From NCBI GenBank assembly GCA_963814975.1, contig CAWFFB010000014.1:434001-498000 (forward strand): 64,000 nucleotides of DNA, read 5' to 3'. Positions 28,782 to 37,931 of the stretch are shown here, one piece after another; the stretch's first letter is position 1, and every line of letters begins with the position of its first letter. The position numbers and the translations under genes were made by a program. The notes under the pieces were generated by a model. The model saw nothing but the letters and a program-made list of their open reading frames with translations. It had not been told where the DNA came from and searched no databases. The stretch is from CAVUXJ01 sp963814975 (lineage in GTDB: Bacteria > Acidobacteriota > Vicinamibacteria > Vicinamibacterales > CAVVIG01).

Positions 28782-29204
28782 ATGATGACGAAGGCGAAGC
28801 TGGTTCTTGGAGTAACGGCCGGTTTATTGGTCGCTCTTCTTGCTGGATGGGTGTGGGGGGGATGGGGGCGATCGGCTTTGGCCCGCGCCCTCCAGACCTC
28901 GGAGCTGCGGGGCGAGCTGCTCGGCGCGCGCGCGGCCGTCCTCGACGCTCGCGTGGCGGTCTACAGCGTCAACTTCGGCGAGGCGAGCAGACATCTTGAA
29001 GACGCCCGGGGTCTGCTCGGTAGCGCGGAAGAGCGGCTCAAACGTCTCGGTAGAGACGACCTGGTCGGACAGGCGCAAGCCGCCCAGGCCGCCATAGACG
29101 AAGCCCAGCGGATGGCCGGCAAGCTCAATCAGAACGCCAACTCACGCGCGGGCGAGGCGGCGAAGCTGCTCGCCGACGTCCTCGACGCCGAATCGAAGCC
29201 TTGA
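28782..29204 (+). CDS. Single-span membrane protein with coiled coil
   Basis: 140 residues from ATG-ATG at 28782. One N-terminal span (LVLGVTAGLLVALLAGWVWG) is followed by a long Ala/Leu/Glu/Arg-rich helix with heptad character (LARALQTSELRGELLGARAA through QAAIDEAQRMAGKL). Probably periplasmic helical bundle; function unknown. Its 3' end overlaps the convergent methyltransferase gene by 76 bases. Confidence 0.6.
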   Translation: MMTKAKLVLGVTAGLLVALLAGWVWGGWGRSALARALQTSELRGELLGARAAVLDARVAVYSVNFGEASRHLEDARGLLGSAEERLKRLGRDDLVGQAQAAQAAIDEAQRMAGKLNQNANSRAGEAAKLLADVLDAESKP

Positions 29205-29995
29205 TTCACCGGTTGCGGCTTGGTGGCAACGGTCGCCAGGAGGTAACCGTGTCTGCGCACCGCCGGAACGAGGCGATCGAGGAACACGAACGGCCGCACG
29301 AGGGCGCCGGTAAGCGGAGCCAACGGCCGGCACCATGCGTGGCATGCGAGGTCGAGCATCCGCAGCCAGCCGGGCATGAACAGGATCGCTGTCTCCGCGG
29401 CCACGTTGAACCCCGAGCGTTCGAGCATGTCTCTGAGCGCACGGCGCGAGTAGGATTTTTCGTAGCCGTATGCGTAGAGGCCCGCCGCCTGAAGCAGGGT
29501 GGCGAGGAGCGGCCGGAGAAACGGATCGCAGCGGTTTGGGACCCCGATAATCGCGCGCCCGCCTGGCTTCAGTACCCGCGCCATTTCCCGCACGGCCTGT
29601 TCGGTCTCGTCGAAGTGCTCGATCGTTCCCATCGAGTAGATCGCGTCGAAGCTGGCGTCGCGGAACGGTAACGCCCGGACGTCGGCGGCGGCCGCCCTCA
29701 ACGGGCCCGACTCGCACGTGAACGCGCCCCTCGCCTGAAGGACGGTCGGCTCCGAGATGTCGATGCCGTAGGCGCGGGCGCCCTGATGGCCGGCCCATGA
29801 CAGGATCCGTGTGTTCTTGGCCTCGTCCCAAAGATCGGTCTTGAGGATCCGCAAACCGGCGAGTGGCGGCAGATGCTCGGTGAACAGGCGCTGCTCGTTC
29901 TCTGCGTAATAGCGCGTCGACGCTGCCTCGCCCAGATCCGGAAAGCGGGCCCCGACCTCAGTCCAGAAATCGCGGTAGCCGGACCGCCGCGTCAT
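29129..29995 (-). CDS. Class I SAM-dependent methyltransferase
   Basis: 288 residues from the ATG at 29995, whose ATGA overlaps the stop of the membrane protein gene upstream. Motif I is degenerate (LKTDLWDEAKNTRILSW) but ARAYGIDISEPTVLQARG, LPFRDASFDAIYSMGTIEHF and LKPGGRAIIGVPNR are clear Methyltransf_11 features. As the last gene of the exosortase operon it may modify a glycan or lipid carrier made by its neighbours. The C-terminal ~25 residues overlap a convergent gene. Confidence 0.88.
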   Translation of the reverse strand: MTRRSGYRDFWTEVGARFPDLGEAASTRYYAENEQRLFTEHLPPLAGLRILKTDLWDEAKNTRILSWAGHQGARAYGIDISEPTVLQARGAFTCESGPLRAAAADVRALPFRDASFDAIYSMGTIEHFDETEQAVREMARVLKPGGRAIIGVPNRCDPFLRPLLATLLQAAGLYAYGYEKSYSRRALRDMLERSGFNVAAETAILFMPGWLRMLDLACHAWCRPLAPLTGALVRPFVFLDRLVPAVRRHGYLLATVATKPQPVNQGFDSASRTSASSFAASPARELAF

Positions 29996-31987
29996 GGGTG
30001 CCCGCCCTGGAGAACGCTCCAGTTCCACGTGCCCAGGGCAAACGACAGCCGGCGGCGGTCGCCGTTGTTGACCACGTGCGCAGCCGTTGTCGGCTCTTCA
30101 GCCGGTTGGAACAAGAGCGTGTGACCGCCGGGCATCACGGTGAGCGGACCGACCTCGTAGACATGACGCGACGGTTCGACGACGAACGTCATCACCTGCT
30201 GCCCATCGAGCCACAAGTGCATGCGGCGCGGCCGATGGAACGCGGACAGCTCAACTTCAAGGGTTGTGGCGATCGGCCGAGCGCTCATGCTCACGATTGT
30301 CCAGGTCGCATCCTTCCCCATCCATCGCCACGTCCACTCCGTGTCGTGCTCACGCGGATAGAACCCCCTCATCGTTGCGGTGAAGAGTGCCGGTGTTCCT
30401 GCCGTGACCGCGAACACTCGTCCGTCGGCGAAATCCGCTGCGACACGGAAACCATCGAGCGTGGGGTGCTCGGTGAACCAGTGGTCGGGAGCGGTGCGAC
30501 GCCGCACCAGCAGGTGCGTATACCCCATCGCCGCCAGCTTCCGGGAAAAGTTCGGTTCCGTGCAGTCGCTCGCCGGGCTCCCCAGGATGGTCACGCGATC
30601 GCCAGTCAACCACTGAACTGATTCGGATTCCTGATTGAGCGGCACACAGTCGAGGGCCCGCACCGGACCCGGCAGCTGAGTGACCCATCGGTGCGCGCTC
30701 GTAGGCAGCGCATCACGCCAGAGCGCCGACGGCGCGACCGCGTACTCGCCGGCGGCAAGTGCCACGAGTGCGAGGCACACGATCTGCGCGCGCCTCGTCC
30801 GGGTACAGCGGAGATAATCCACTCCGATACCCGCCAGCAACGCCGCCATCAGCTGCACGACCACCCCGAAGCGCGCGTACGATCGGAACATCGGCACGAC
30901 GTTGAACAAGAGCGCCGAGGGCCGGACGAAGGTGAACCCGCCGATCGTCCCTTCCGGAGACAGCGAGCACACGAGCGCAGCCACGCCGACCACGACGAGG
31001 ACCGGGACCCGCGCGAGCGCCATCGGCAGTCGGTCGCGCATCGCCGTCGCGAGTCTTCGCGGAGGCGGACCACCCGGCGAAGGCGATGAGCCCGAGCGCG
31101 ACGATTCCCCAGCCGAGACTCACCTGCTGCTCGAGCAGCCCGTTGCGAACCCCCACCGCGTCCCACACGCGATGGGCCGTCGTGCCGAGCAGCGGATGCT
31201 CGACCGGTGGAACCAGATAACTCCACCATTTCGCGCTGTAGCGGAACAGATCGCCACGAGAGAACGCGAAGGCGGCGCGGTTCGCGAAGACCGCGCCGGC
31301 GGCGTACGACGCGTACGCCGTTCCGCAGGCGGCCAGGAGCACGAGGCCTCCGACCGTGATGCCCAGGCCGCGCATCGATCGTGCGTTCGTCCGGCGCATG
31401 GCGGCCCAGTACGCCGCGACGGCCGCGGGGGTGATGACGGCCGCGATCAAGCCGCCGTAGAAGTTCGAGAGCGTGACGGCGAGCGTGGCGGCGCCAAGAA
31501 GGGCGACGGCTGCCGCCGAGGCGCGGTCCAGGCAACGCCACAGCGCAAGGAAGTACAACGGCACCCACTGTACCTGCGCAATGTGGGGATGGTAGGCGGC
31601 GTGCGCCACATGGAACGGTGAGAATGCGTAGGCGATTCCCGCAAGCGCTGCGGCCCCCGGTGAAAGCGCCAGATGACGCGCAAGCAGATACGCGGCAGCC
31701 GCAGACAGTGGAAAAGTGAGAAGGACCAGCCAGTTATAGGCGGCCACGGGGCCCGAGAATCGCGCGAGGAGTGCGCCGGTGATATCGGTGATCGGCTGTG
31801 AATACACGCCGAAGGTGATCGGGCGACCGAACTGCGCCATCACCGTGAAGGGATCGTGATGACGCCCCACGATCTCGGTGCCAAACACCCGCTCGGACGG
31901 CGCGCGCAGAACGGGTGCGGCGATCGCCACGGTGACGATCACGGCCAGGGCCACGACCGCGGCGAGCTCAGCGACGCGGCCTGGCAA
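29992..31987 (-). CDS. Polytopic membrane protein, GT-C glycosyltransferase-like, one frameshift
   Basis: Two frames join near 31040 into about 665 residues. The N-terminal half has repeated hydrophobic spans with GTA/GT-C-like loops (FGTEIVGRHHDPFTVMAQFG, then HIAQVQWVPLYFLALWRCLD). The second half has more spans (IGGFTFVRPSALLFNVVPMF, then YARFGVVVQLMAALLAGIGV) and a soluble beta-rich C-terminal domain. Such proteins transfer sugars from polyprenyl carriers outside the membrane. The start overlaps the exosortase stop by 20 bases and the stop overlaps the methyltransferase start, giving a coupled operon. I did not see a decisive catalytic motif. Confidence 0.65.
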
Positions 31988-33365
31988 CGTTGACCACAGC
32001 GGCCACGATCAGCAGGGGCCCGGCAATCGCCCAGCCCCGGACGTCGCGGACCTGCGCTGTCAGTCCGGGATTGCTGGCGATGGCATGCAGCGCGAACAGG
32101 CCCGCCGTCTGCGTGAGCTCGAGGACCACAAGGCCGGCGAGGAAGCGCCTCCACCCGGCCGCAACGAATGCCGCGATCCACAGCGCGAGATACAGGCCGA
32201 CCTGGAACGCGGGAAGGAACGCGAGGGCTCCCTGCGGATCGTCGGCCGGCGCACCGGCCGGATACATGACGATGCGCGTGTAGGACGGGCCCAGGAAATT
32301 GACGAATGCGACGCCGACGATGACCCCGACCAGGGCATGTCTCGGCGCGGTGCCGCCGCCGTGGCGCCAGTGCGCGGCCAGGTACACGACCACCGCGCCG
32401 AGGAGCAATTGATAGAAGGCATGCACGATGAATAGAGGCGAAGCCACTAGAGCACCGGGGAGCGCCACGACGAGAAGCCGCACGATACCTAGGGCGATGA
32501 CGAGCGGCAGCGTGGCGAGGGCGCCGAGGATCAGCCGCCCCCAAGTCGTCGCATAGGCGCAAACGGCAGCCAGATAGAGCGGAATCAACGGCGTCGAGAT
32601 GCATTCCTGCGTGACGAGGAAGCGTGCCGCGCGGGGTCCAGAGCACATTGGACACCGCGTGCGCGCTGACGCCGGCGATGCCGAGCGTCGCCGCGGCCGC
32701 GCGGGCCATGAAACCGGCCAGCGTCAGGACGGCCGCGCTCTCGAGATAGAGCGGGGAGGCGGCCAGAAACACAACGAGGAAAACCGCGGCGAAGGAGGCG
32801 AATCGGCGCGTCGGTTTTGGTCCCAGCCGTGCCACGGACGATGGCGACGTCGGGAGGTCGGGGGAAACGAAGCCGGCCGCGCCCGCTGTTGCAGCCTGTG
32901 CCTGCCGGCGATCGGCGATGCGCATCCACGCAAACACATATCCGGCGGTCGCGAGCGTGAGCAGCGGCGGGCCAGATGTAGACATGAAGCGCGTCGAACC
33001 ACGCCGGCGACGCAGCCACTCGTCCCAGCGTGCCGATCCGGAACGTATTCAAGCCGCAGAATCAGTGCGGCGCCGACGGCCGCGCCGGTCACTCGCCGCC
33101 GCCACGGCACCGGGTAGGCGAGGATGGCGCCAAGGCACAGCGCCAACGCGTCGGCCCCGCTGCACGCGAGCGTGACCTCGACCGGCAGCGCGGGCGCGCC
33201 GAACACACCCACCGCCACCGCGGCCTGCGCGCGGGTCAACGGCAGCAGGACATGCGTCTCGGTCCAGGTCAGGCGGAGCAGGCCGAAGAAGCCGAGGCTC
33301 CAGGCGACGCCCCGCAGCGCGAATTTAACGGCCTGCGTCGACCGCTGGGCGGTGTCCGTCGGCAC
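31968..33365 (-). CDS. Double-headed exosortase/archaeosortase-family protein, frameshifted
   Basis: A GTG at 33365 opens ~466 residues over several frames (shifts near 33045, 32980, 32640). The first half has the exosortase Cys in LACSGADALALCLGAILAYP (Cys codon 33162-33164), Arg in LNTFRIGTLG and His in FDALHVYIWP (codon 32984-32986). The second half repeats the set: Cys in VTQECISTPL (32601-32603), Arg in LGIVRLLVVALPG (~32480), His in FIVHAFYQLLLG (~32423). Each half is a multi-span module with the full Cys-Arg-His triad of the family that cleaves C-terminal sorting signals. Two modules in one reading unit is unusual. It could instead be two adjacent genes whose boundary is hidden by the indels. 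Confidence 0.72.
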
Positions 33366-33708
33366 GGGGAATCTCCTGCACGGTGACATGGTGGGCGCCG
33401 AACGACCTGCGCAGCTCATCGATCGCTTCGAGGCTTTTGAGCCTGGTCGAGCACGAAAAGATGTCGATGTTCACGGTTCCCGTTTCCGGCCACGTGTGGA
33501 GGACGGCGTGCGACTCACTCAGGATCAGCACGCAGGTGAGACCGGTCTCCGGGAAACGAATGGGAAACCTCCTGCACAACGGTCGCGCCCGCCCGCCGCA
33601 GCGCCGCGCCAAAAGTGGCCGATATTTCGCTCGCCGCACGGTCGACGCAGATCCGTGCACCCGCCAAGGTCGACCGAGTAGAGGGCGGGTGGAGCGTGCG
33701 GTTCGCAT
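33325..33708 (-). CDS. speD: S-adenosylmethionine decarboxylase-like protein (SpeD), frameshifted
   Basis: The C-terminal half is in one clean frame: the processing site SESHAVLHTWPE, where cleavage before the second Ser makes the pyruvoyl group, then VNIDIFSCS with the conserved Cys. The N-terminal half has to be read from two other frames (PALYSVDLGGCTDLR, then SEISATFGAALRRAGATVVQ), so at least two indels are present. Start at ATG 33708 is provisional. The enzyme supplies aminopropyl groups for spermidine; why it precedes an exosortase is unclear. Its 3' end overlaps the exosortase start by ~41 bases. Confidence 0.7.
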   Translation of the reverse strand: MRTARSTRPLLGRPWRVHGSASTVRRAKYRPLLARRCGGRARPLCRRFPIRFPETGLTCVLILSESHAVLHTWPETGTVNIDIFSCSTRLKSLEAIDELRRSFGAHHVTVQEIPRADGHRPAVDAGR

Positions 33709-33743
33709 CTCCGAGACTTTAAGGCGAGCGGCGGGCGCAGGCA

Positions 33744-33795
33744 CTGTTCAAAATTGAACAGCGCCGGATCCGCGCGGGCGACCGTATTGTTCAAA
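33744..33795. promoter_or_regulatory. Candidate operator: inverted repeat plus half-site
   Basis: 33744-33761 reads CTGTTCAAAATTGAACAG, a dyad with 8-base arms and a 2-base centre. A second half-site TTGTTCAAA lies at 33787-33795. Both are in the ~130-base divergent gap between the SpeD/exosortase operon and the sorting-tail adhesin, so one repressor or activator could control both. The motif is neither the FNR (TTGAT...ATCAA) nor the CRP consensus. Confidence 0.5.
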
Positions 33796-33841
33796 TGCTG
33801 GAAACGGGGCGACGGCCGCAACTGAAGCTGAGGAGCCCTAA

Positions 33842-34951
33842 ATGTTCGCGCAAATCGCGTGTGCTTCGTGTCAGGCGCGGCATTCGCCGCGCTCTTGTCT
33901 GCCTCCGCCGCGTGGGCCCAGGTGGCCCCGCCACTCGGCGCCGCGCAGGCAGTTCGGGGTCCTGGGCAATTCGGCCGTGACAGGCGCGACCGGCGCGGGG
34001 GTTCTCGTCAGCGGAGACGTCGGCTCGTCCCCGACGCCGACGATCACGAATTTTCCGCCATCGACCGCGGCACCGCCCTTCATCGTCCACCTCACGAATG
34101 ATGGCGTCGTGCAGCAGGCCCACACGGATGCCATCGCGCCTACGTCAATGCGCTCGCGATTCAGGGGCCGGGCGCTGTGTTGCCCGACAATCTGGCCACG
34201 GTCGGAGCGCTCGGCCCCGGCATCTATTCGTTTGTGACGGGCGCGCCCGACCTGCCGGCGTCGGCAACGTTGACGCTCAACGGAACCGGGATCTTCATCT
34301 TCAACGTAGCGAGCTCGCTGACGGCGAACGTCCTCTCGAACGTGGTCGGCACCGCGAACCCGTGCAACATCTTCTGGCGAGTCGGCACATCGGCGACGCT
34401 CAATGGCACCAACTTCAGGGGACCGTCATCGCGGACGCCAGCATCACGGTCGGCGCCGGCGCCAATCTGGAAGGCCGGGCGCTGGCGGGAACCGGTGCAA
34501 CCGGTGCGGTGACGATGGCGGGCAGCGGCGGCAACACCATCGGAGGCTGCAGCGCGCCCGCGGCATGTCCCCATCATCACGATCGCTCCGCCGACAGTGC
34601 CCAACGGGACCGCCGGCGTGGCGTACACGCAGACACTCACCGCGAGCGGCGGCACGGCTCCGTATACCTTCGCCGTGTCGGGCGGCACCCTGCCGCCGGG
34701 CTGACGCTGACTCCGGCGGCGTGCTGTCGGGCACGCCGGATGCCGGAGGCTCCTCCACGGTCGCGATCCGAGGCGACCGACGCGGACGGGTGTCTCGGCG
34801 AGATCAGCCCATACGATCACCATCGTCGGTGTCGTGCCGACCCTGCCGCAGGCCTTCGTTTTCCTGTTGGCGTTGGGGCTCGTCGGGTCTTGGATGGCTT
34901 CCGGCTGCGACGGCAGGACTCGCGTGGAGTAGCGGCGGCCGGGGGACGTAG
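33842..34951 (+). CDS. DUF3494 (ice-binding-like) adhesin with Ig-like domain and VPTLPQ C-terminal sorting signal, frameshifted
   Basis: Start at ATG 33842 (GAGGAG upstream); a signal peptide is visible one frame over (SGAAFAALLSASAAWAQ). The DUF3494 domain runs through QFGVLGNSAVTGATGAGVLV, PGIYSFVTGAPDLPASATLT, NIFWRVGTSATLNGTNF and GGNTIGGCS. An Ig-like putative domain follows (GTAGVAYTQTLTASGGTAPY). The end carries a short VPTLPQ motif, a hydrophobic span (AFVFLLALGLVG) and a probable basic tail (FRLRRQDSR). This matches IPTL-CTERM-type signals recognised by exosortases. At least five indels break the gene; the exact 3' end is uncertain (34927-34990). Confidence 0.75.
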
Positions 34952-35213
34952 GTTCCTTGCAGCGTCGTCAATGTTGGTCGCACCGTTGAACGTGGGAATG
35001 TCAATCGTGCGCGCTCTACGCGAGTTTCTTGTAGCGGGCAACACTAACGTGACATTCGCACGAATCATGCTTACGGCGCCCTCGCTGGGCCCGTACGTGT
35101 CCTGCGCCGAATCGGGACACGGGAGGGTGAGCGAAGCCATGCCGGGCGGCAGTGTTCGTTTGTGCACAGTGCCCGGAAACCCTCCGTGTCATGCTGGGCG
35201 CATGGAGCCTGGC

Positions 35214-35901
35214 ATGAAAAGCGAGAAAATCCGCTTCCGGCGCGGTGAAGAGAGCTGCCGGCCTTTCAACGCGCAGGCGTTTCTCGACTCGTCCGGCGTC
35301 GCGAAGAGCATCGCGAGTATGGACGCGGGGAGGACGATCTTCACCCAGGGCGACGCGTGCGAGCATGTCATGTACATTCAAACGGGCGGCGTCAAACTGT
35401 CGGTGCTGTCGAAGACCGGCGGGAAGCCGTCGTCGCGATGCTCGGCCCGGGCGACTTCTTTGGCGAGGGGTGCCTGGCCGGCCAGCCAGTCCGGATGGGC
35501 AGCGCCACGGCCTCACCCCGAGCGTGATCCTGCTCGTCGCGCAAGGAAAAGATGGTGCGGCTGCTGCACAAACAGCATGCCATGTCCGACCGGTTCATCG
35601 CGCACATGCTGTCGCGCAACATCCGGATCGAAGAGGACCTGATCGATCAGCTCTTCAACTCGAGCGAGAAGCGGCTGGCCCGCACGCTGCTGCTGCTGGC
35701 GCGCTACGGGAAGCAGGACAAGCCGGTCGCGCGTGGTGCCGAAGATCTCGCAGGCGACGCTCGCGGAGATGGTCGGTACGACTCGCTCGCGCGTGAACTT
35801 CTTCCTGAACAAGTTCAAGAGGCTGGGCTTCATCGAGTACAACGGCGAGAACCCGCTCGAAGATCAACAGCTCGCTGCTGAGCGTCGTCCTGCACGACTG
35901 A
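35214..35901 (+). CDS. Crp/Fnr family transcriptional regulator, frameshifted
   Basis: Starts at ATG 35214 with GGAG upstream. Cyclic-nucleotide-type sensor domain features are clear (IFTQGDACEHVMYIQTGGVK, then GPGDFFGEGCLAG). After the dimerisation helix (LARTLLLLARYG) comes the winged helix (ISQATLAEMVGTTRSRVNFF). Four or more indels must be repaired, including CTCGAGATC read as ctcgaagatc near 35857. The repaired end is INSSLLSVVLHD with TGA at 35899-35901. No Fe-S cysteine set is seen, so it is not a classical FNR. It sits 260 bases after the adhesin and could regulate the locus. Confidence 0.85.
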
Positions 35902-35910
35902 GGAGTCCCA

Positions 35911-36135
35911 ATGAAACCCCTCGCGATCCTTGGTATCGTACTGATCGTGTTCGGCTTGGCGGCGCTGGCCTACCAGGGCATCACCTACACCAGCAAAGAG
36001 ACTGTCATCGACCTCGGTCCCATCCACGCTACGGCGGATCGAGAGAAGACATTGAGGCTTCCGCCTGTGCTGGGTATTGCGGCAGTCGCCGGCGGAGTGG
36101 TGCTGCTGATCGCCGGCGTCCGCAAGCGTGCCTAG
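35911..36135 (+). CDS. Small two-span membrane protein
   Basis: 74 residues with two hydrophobic spans (LAILGIVLIVFGLAALAYQG and VLGIAAVAGGVVLLIAGVRK) separated by a polar loop containing IDLGPIHATADREK. This is a recurrent small membrane protein of proteobacteria and acidobacteria with no assigned function. GAGGAG precedes the ATG and the start is nine bases after the regulator stop. Confidence 0.75.
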   Translation: MKPLAILGIVLIVFGLAALAYQGITYTSKETVIDLGPIHATADREKTLRLPPVLGIAAVAGGVVLLIAGVRKRA

Positions 36136-36143
36136 TTCCTTGA

Positions 36144-36605
36144 TCAACGGCGCGGCGCAGTCCGCCAAGGTCCTTCGCTCGCCTCAGGAACCGCCCGCAC
36201 CGAGAAGAGTGAAAAACCTGAAGAGCGCCCGGCAAGCCGTCGCGCTCGCCCTTGTTCCTCCTCGCGTCTTTCTTCGCACGCCTGGCAACGCACCGCGAAC
36301 GGGAGCGCTCGCAGTCGTCGCTCAGAGATCTCCGTCTCGCACTCGAAGCACGAGCCGTACTTGCCGGCCTCGAGACGAGCGAGCGCTTCGTCGATCCGCG
36401 CCAGCGAATCCGTCCTCATCTGCAGCAGGGACAGTGCGATATCTCCCTGGATGTCGGCGTCGGAATGCTCGAGGTCGTCGCGCACGTCAACGGACCGGTC
36501 GGTACGCCCGTCGCGAATGCGACCCTGAACTTCGTTCTGCATCCTGCGCCGGTGCTCGCGCAGTACTTCTCTCAGCTCGGCCTTCCGGATGTTCGTCGCT
36601 TTCAT
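36144..36605 (-). CDS. TraR/DksA family zinc-finger protein
   Basis: 153 residues. An N-terminal coiled coil (RKAELREVLREHRRRMQNEV) is followed by the DksA-type zinc finger CFECETEISERRLRALPF, then VRCQAC, the C4 form. DksA-like proteins enter the RNA polymerase secondary channel and modulate rRNA and stress promoters, with or without ppGpp. The ~35 residues after the finger are extra and low in complexity. A GGAGGT site precedes the ATG. Confidence 0.88.
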   Translation of the reverse strand: MKATNIRKAELREVLREHRRRMQNEVQGRIRDGRTDRSVDVRDDLEHSDADIQGDIALSLLQMRTDSLARIDEALARLEAGKYGSCFECETEISERRLRALPFAVRCQACEERREEEQGRARRLAGRSSGFSLFSVRAVPEASEGPWRTAPRR

Positions 36606-36714
36606 GTTCGACCTCCCGCACTGTCAGCATGCCGGAAAAGTTCCCGGAGGTCTGTGCTCTTCTGAACACCCTCCGCGTTCACCGCCCGTGTAACGTACAG
36701 CCGGGAGCAGGTAC

Positions 36715-37080
36715 ATGAACGCACCAACGTGCCGTCGGGACCACGGCTTCGTGCTCGGACTCTTTACAGGTATGGTTGCCGGCGCTGGCCTGACGATTTG
36801 GCTCGCTCCACGACTGGCTTCGGAGCTTCGCGAGCGAGTGACTGATTCAGCGAGGGACCTGGGCGAGCGGGCGGCTGAGCAGTATCAGCAAGCCAGCACG
36901 CGGGTCGGTGAGGCGGTCGACGAGCTCACCAGGACAGGACAGGGCGTTCGCGACGAGGTCGCCGATGCAGTGGCAAGCGGTGCCCGCGAACTCGAGCGTT
37001 ACGCCACAGCCGCCAAGAGCGGCCGTGGCCAGACCGGGAAGCACTCGGCGGCGTCGATACCCAAGCCCCGCTCCCTATAA
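36715..37080 (+). CDS. YtxH domain-containing protein
   Basis: 121 residues. One glycine-rich membrane span near the N terminus (GFVLGLFTGMVAGAGLTIWL) is followed by AP and a long amphipathic helix (SELRERVTDSARDLGERAAE through GVRDEVADAVASGARELERY). This is the YtxH layout seen in general-stress envelope proteins. Function unknown. The stop lies within a small hairpin. Confidence 0.78.
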   Translation: MNAPTCRRDHGFVLGLFTGMVAGAGLTIWLAPRLASELRERVTDSARDLGERAAEQYQQASTRVGEAVDELTRTGQGVRDEVADAVASGARELERYATAAKSGRGQTGKHSAASIPKPRSL

Positions 37081-37086
37081 GGGAGC
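37070..37086 (+). terminator. Short hairpin over the YtxH gene stop codon
   Basis: GCTCCCT-ATA-AGGGAGC forms a perfect 7-bp stem with a 3-base loop and includes the TAA. No T-tract follows, so termination is not certain. Confidence 0.45.
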
Positions 37087-37197
37087 ACAGCGTCGGCTGA
37101 CTCATACTTCCTTGGTCCGCCTGACTGCCTCCGCCAAGGCTGCAGCGGTCCGCCGACGCTCCATGCGAATTTGAAGGCAGCCGTAGACGCGACACCG

Positions 37198-37539
37198 CTA
37201 TCGCGCGTCTGGCAGGCCGGCTCGCACCAGTTCCGGCGAAAGGCCGTGCCTGATCACGATCTGTTGGACGAGCGCGGCCTCGCAGTTGACAACCCGAGTG
37301 TGCTGTTCGGCAGGGTCCTCGGTCGCGAGCATGTACCGTCGCGCGATACGAGCGCTCGAGGCAAGGTCGGTCGCCAGATGCTCACGGTCTGTCTCCCGGC
37401 TCAGGACGAGGACCCGAGGCGCTTCCACTGACAGCGTGCAGCTCGCGTCAGGGCGCTGAGCCCACATCGCCCCGAGCATCACGACCATCAGCCCACCGGC
37501 GACCAATGACAGCTCGAACCAAGCGGCGTGTGGTTTCAT
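37198..37539 (-). CDS. Hypothetical protein with N-terminal membrane anchor
   Basis: 113 residues: one span (LSLVAGGLMVVMLGAMWAQR) and a soluble remainder containing two cysteines and the helix LATDLASSARIARRYM. No family recognised. It may be an uncleaved signal anchor exposing a small periplasmic domain. Confidence 0.55.
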   Translation of the reverse strand: MKPHAAWFELSLVAGGLMVVMLGAMWAQRPDASCTLSVEAPRVLVLSRETDREHLATDLASSARIARRYMLATEDPAEQHTRVVNCEAALVQQIVIRHGLSPELVRAGLPDAR

Positions 37540-37748
37540 AGGCTTCGAGGCTACTGTCCCGTCGCGACGTCGATCCCGTGGTCTGCCAATGACGGCACGA
37601 CTCGATTTGTCAGCGGCGTCATCTCCAGAGGGACGTCACGAACAGAGCATCGGCCGAATCTTCTGCTCGAGGCCGTCATCGGCGGCCCTGCCGATGATGG
37701 TGGCGCGGCCGCAAGCTCACGTGCGGGCGAAGATCGTTTTCAACCGTG

Positions 37749-37931
37749 ATGCACGCCGTGGCGAAGCGGCGATCGGATTGTCCCGTTGCCGCGGCGGCCA
37801 TCGTCTTCGCGGTCGTTGTGAGGTTCGCGCCGCCGGCGCGGATTATCCCGCGCGACCTCCTGCTGGTCATCGTTAGCTTCGCTGCCGCCGCGATCGGACC
37901 CTTGCTCTGTCAGCTCCGTTCTCATCGATAG
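37749..37931 (+). CDS. Candidate small hydrophobic protein
   Basis: 60 residues from the ATG at 37749 with two hydrophobic stretches (VAAAAIVFAVVVRFAPPARI and DLLLVIVSFAAAAIGPLLCQ). Composition supports a two-span membrane peptide, but there is no clear ribosome binding site and no known relative. Confidence 0.35.
   Translation: MHAVAKRRSDCPVAAAAIVFAVVVRFAPPARIIPRDLLLVIVSFAAAAIGPLLCQLRSHR

Noticed and set aside
34098..35642. A 514-codon frame spanning the adhesin end and the regulator start
   Set aside because: It is a chance junction: domain signatures switch frames on both sides, and the regulator has its own start at 35214.
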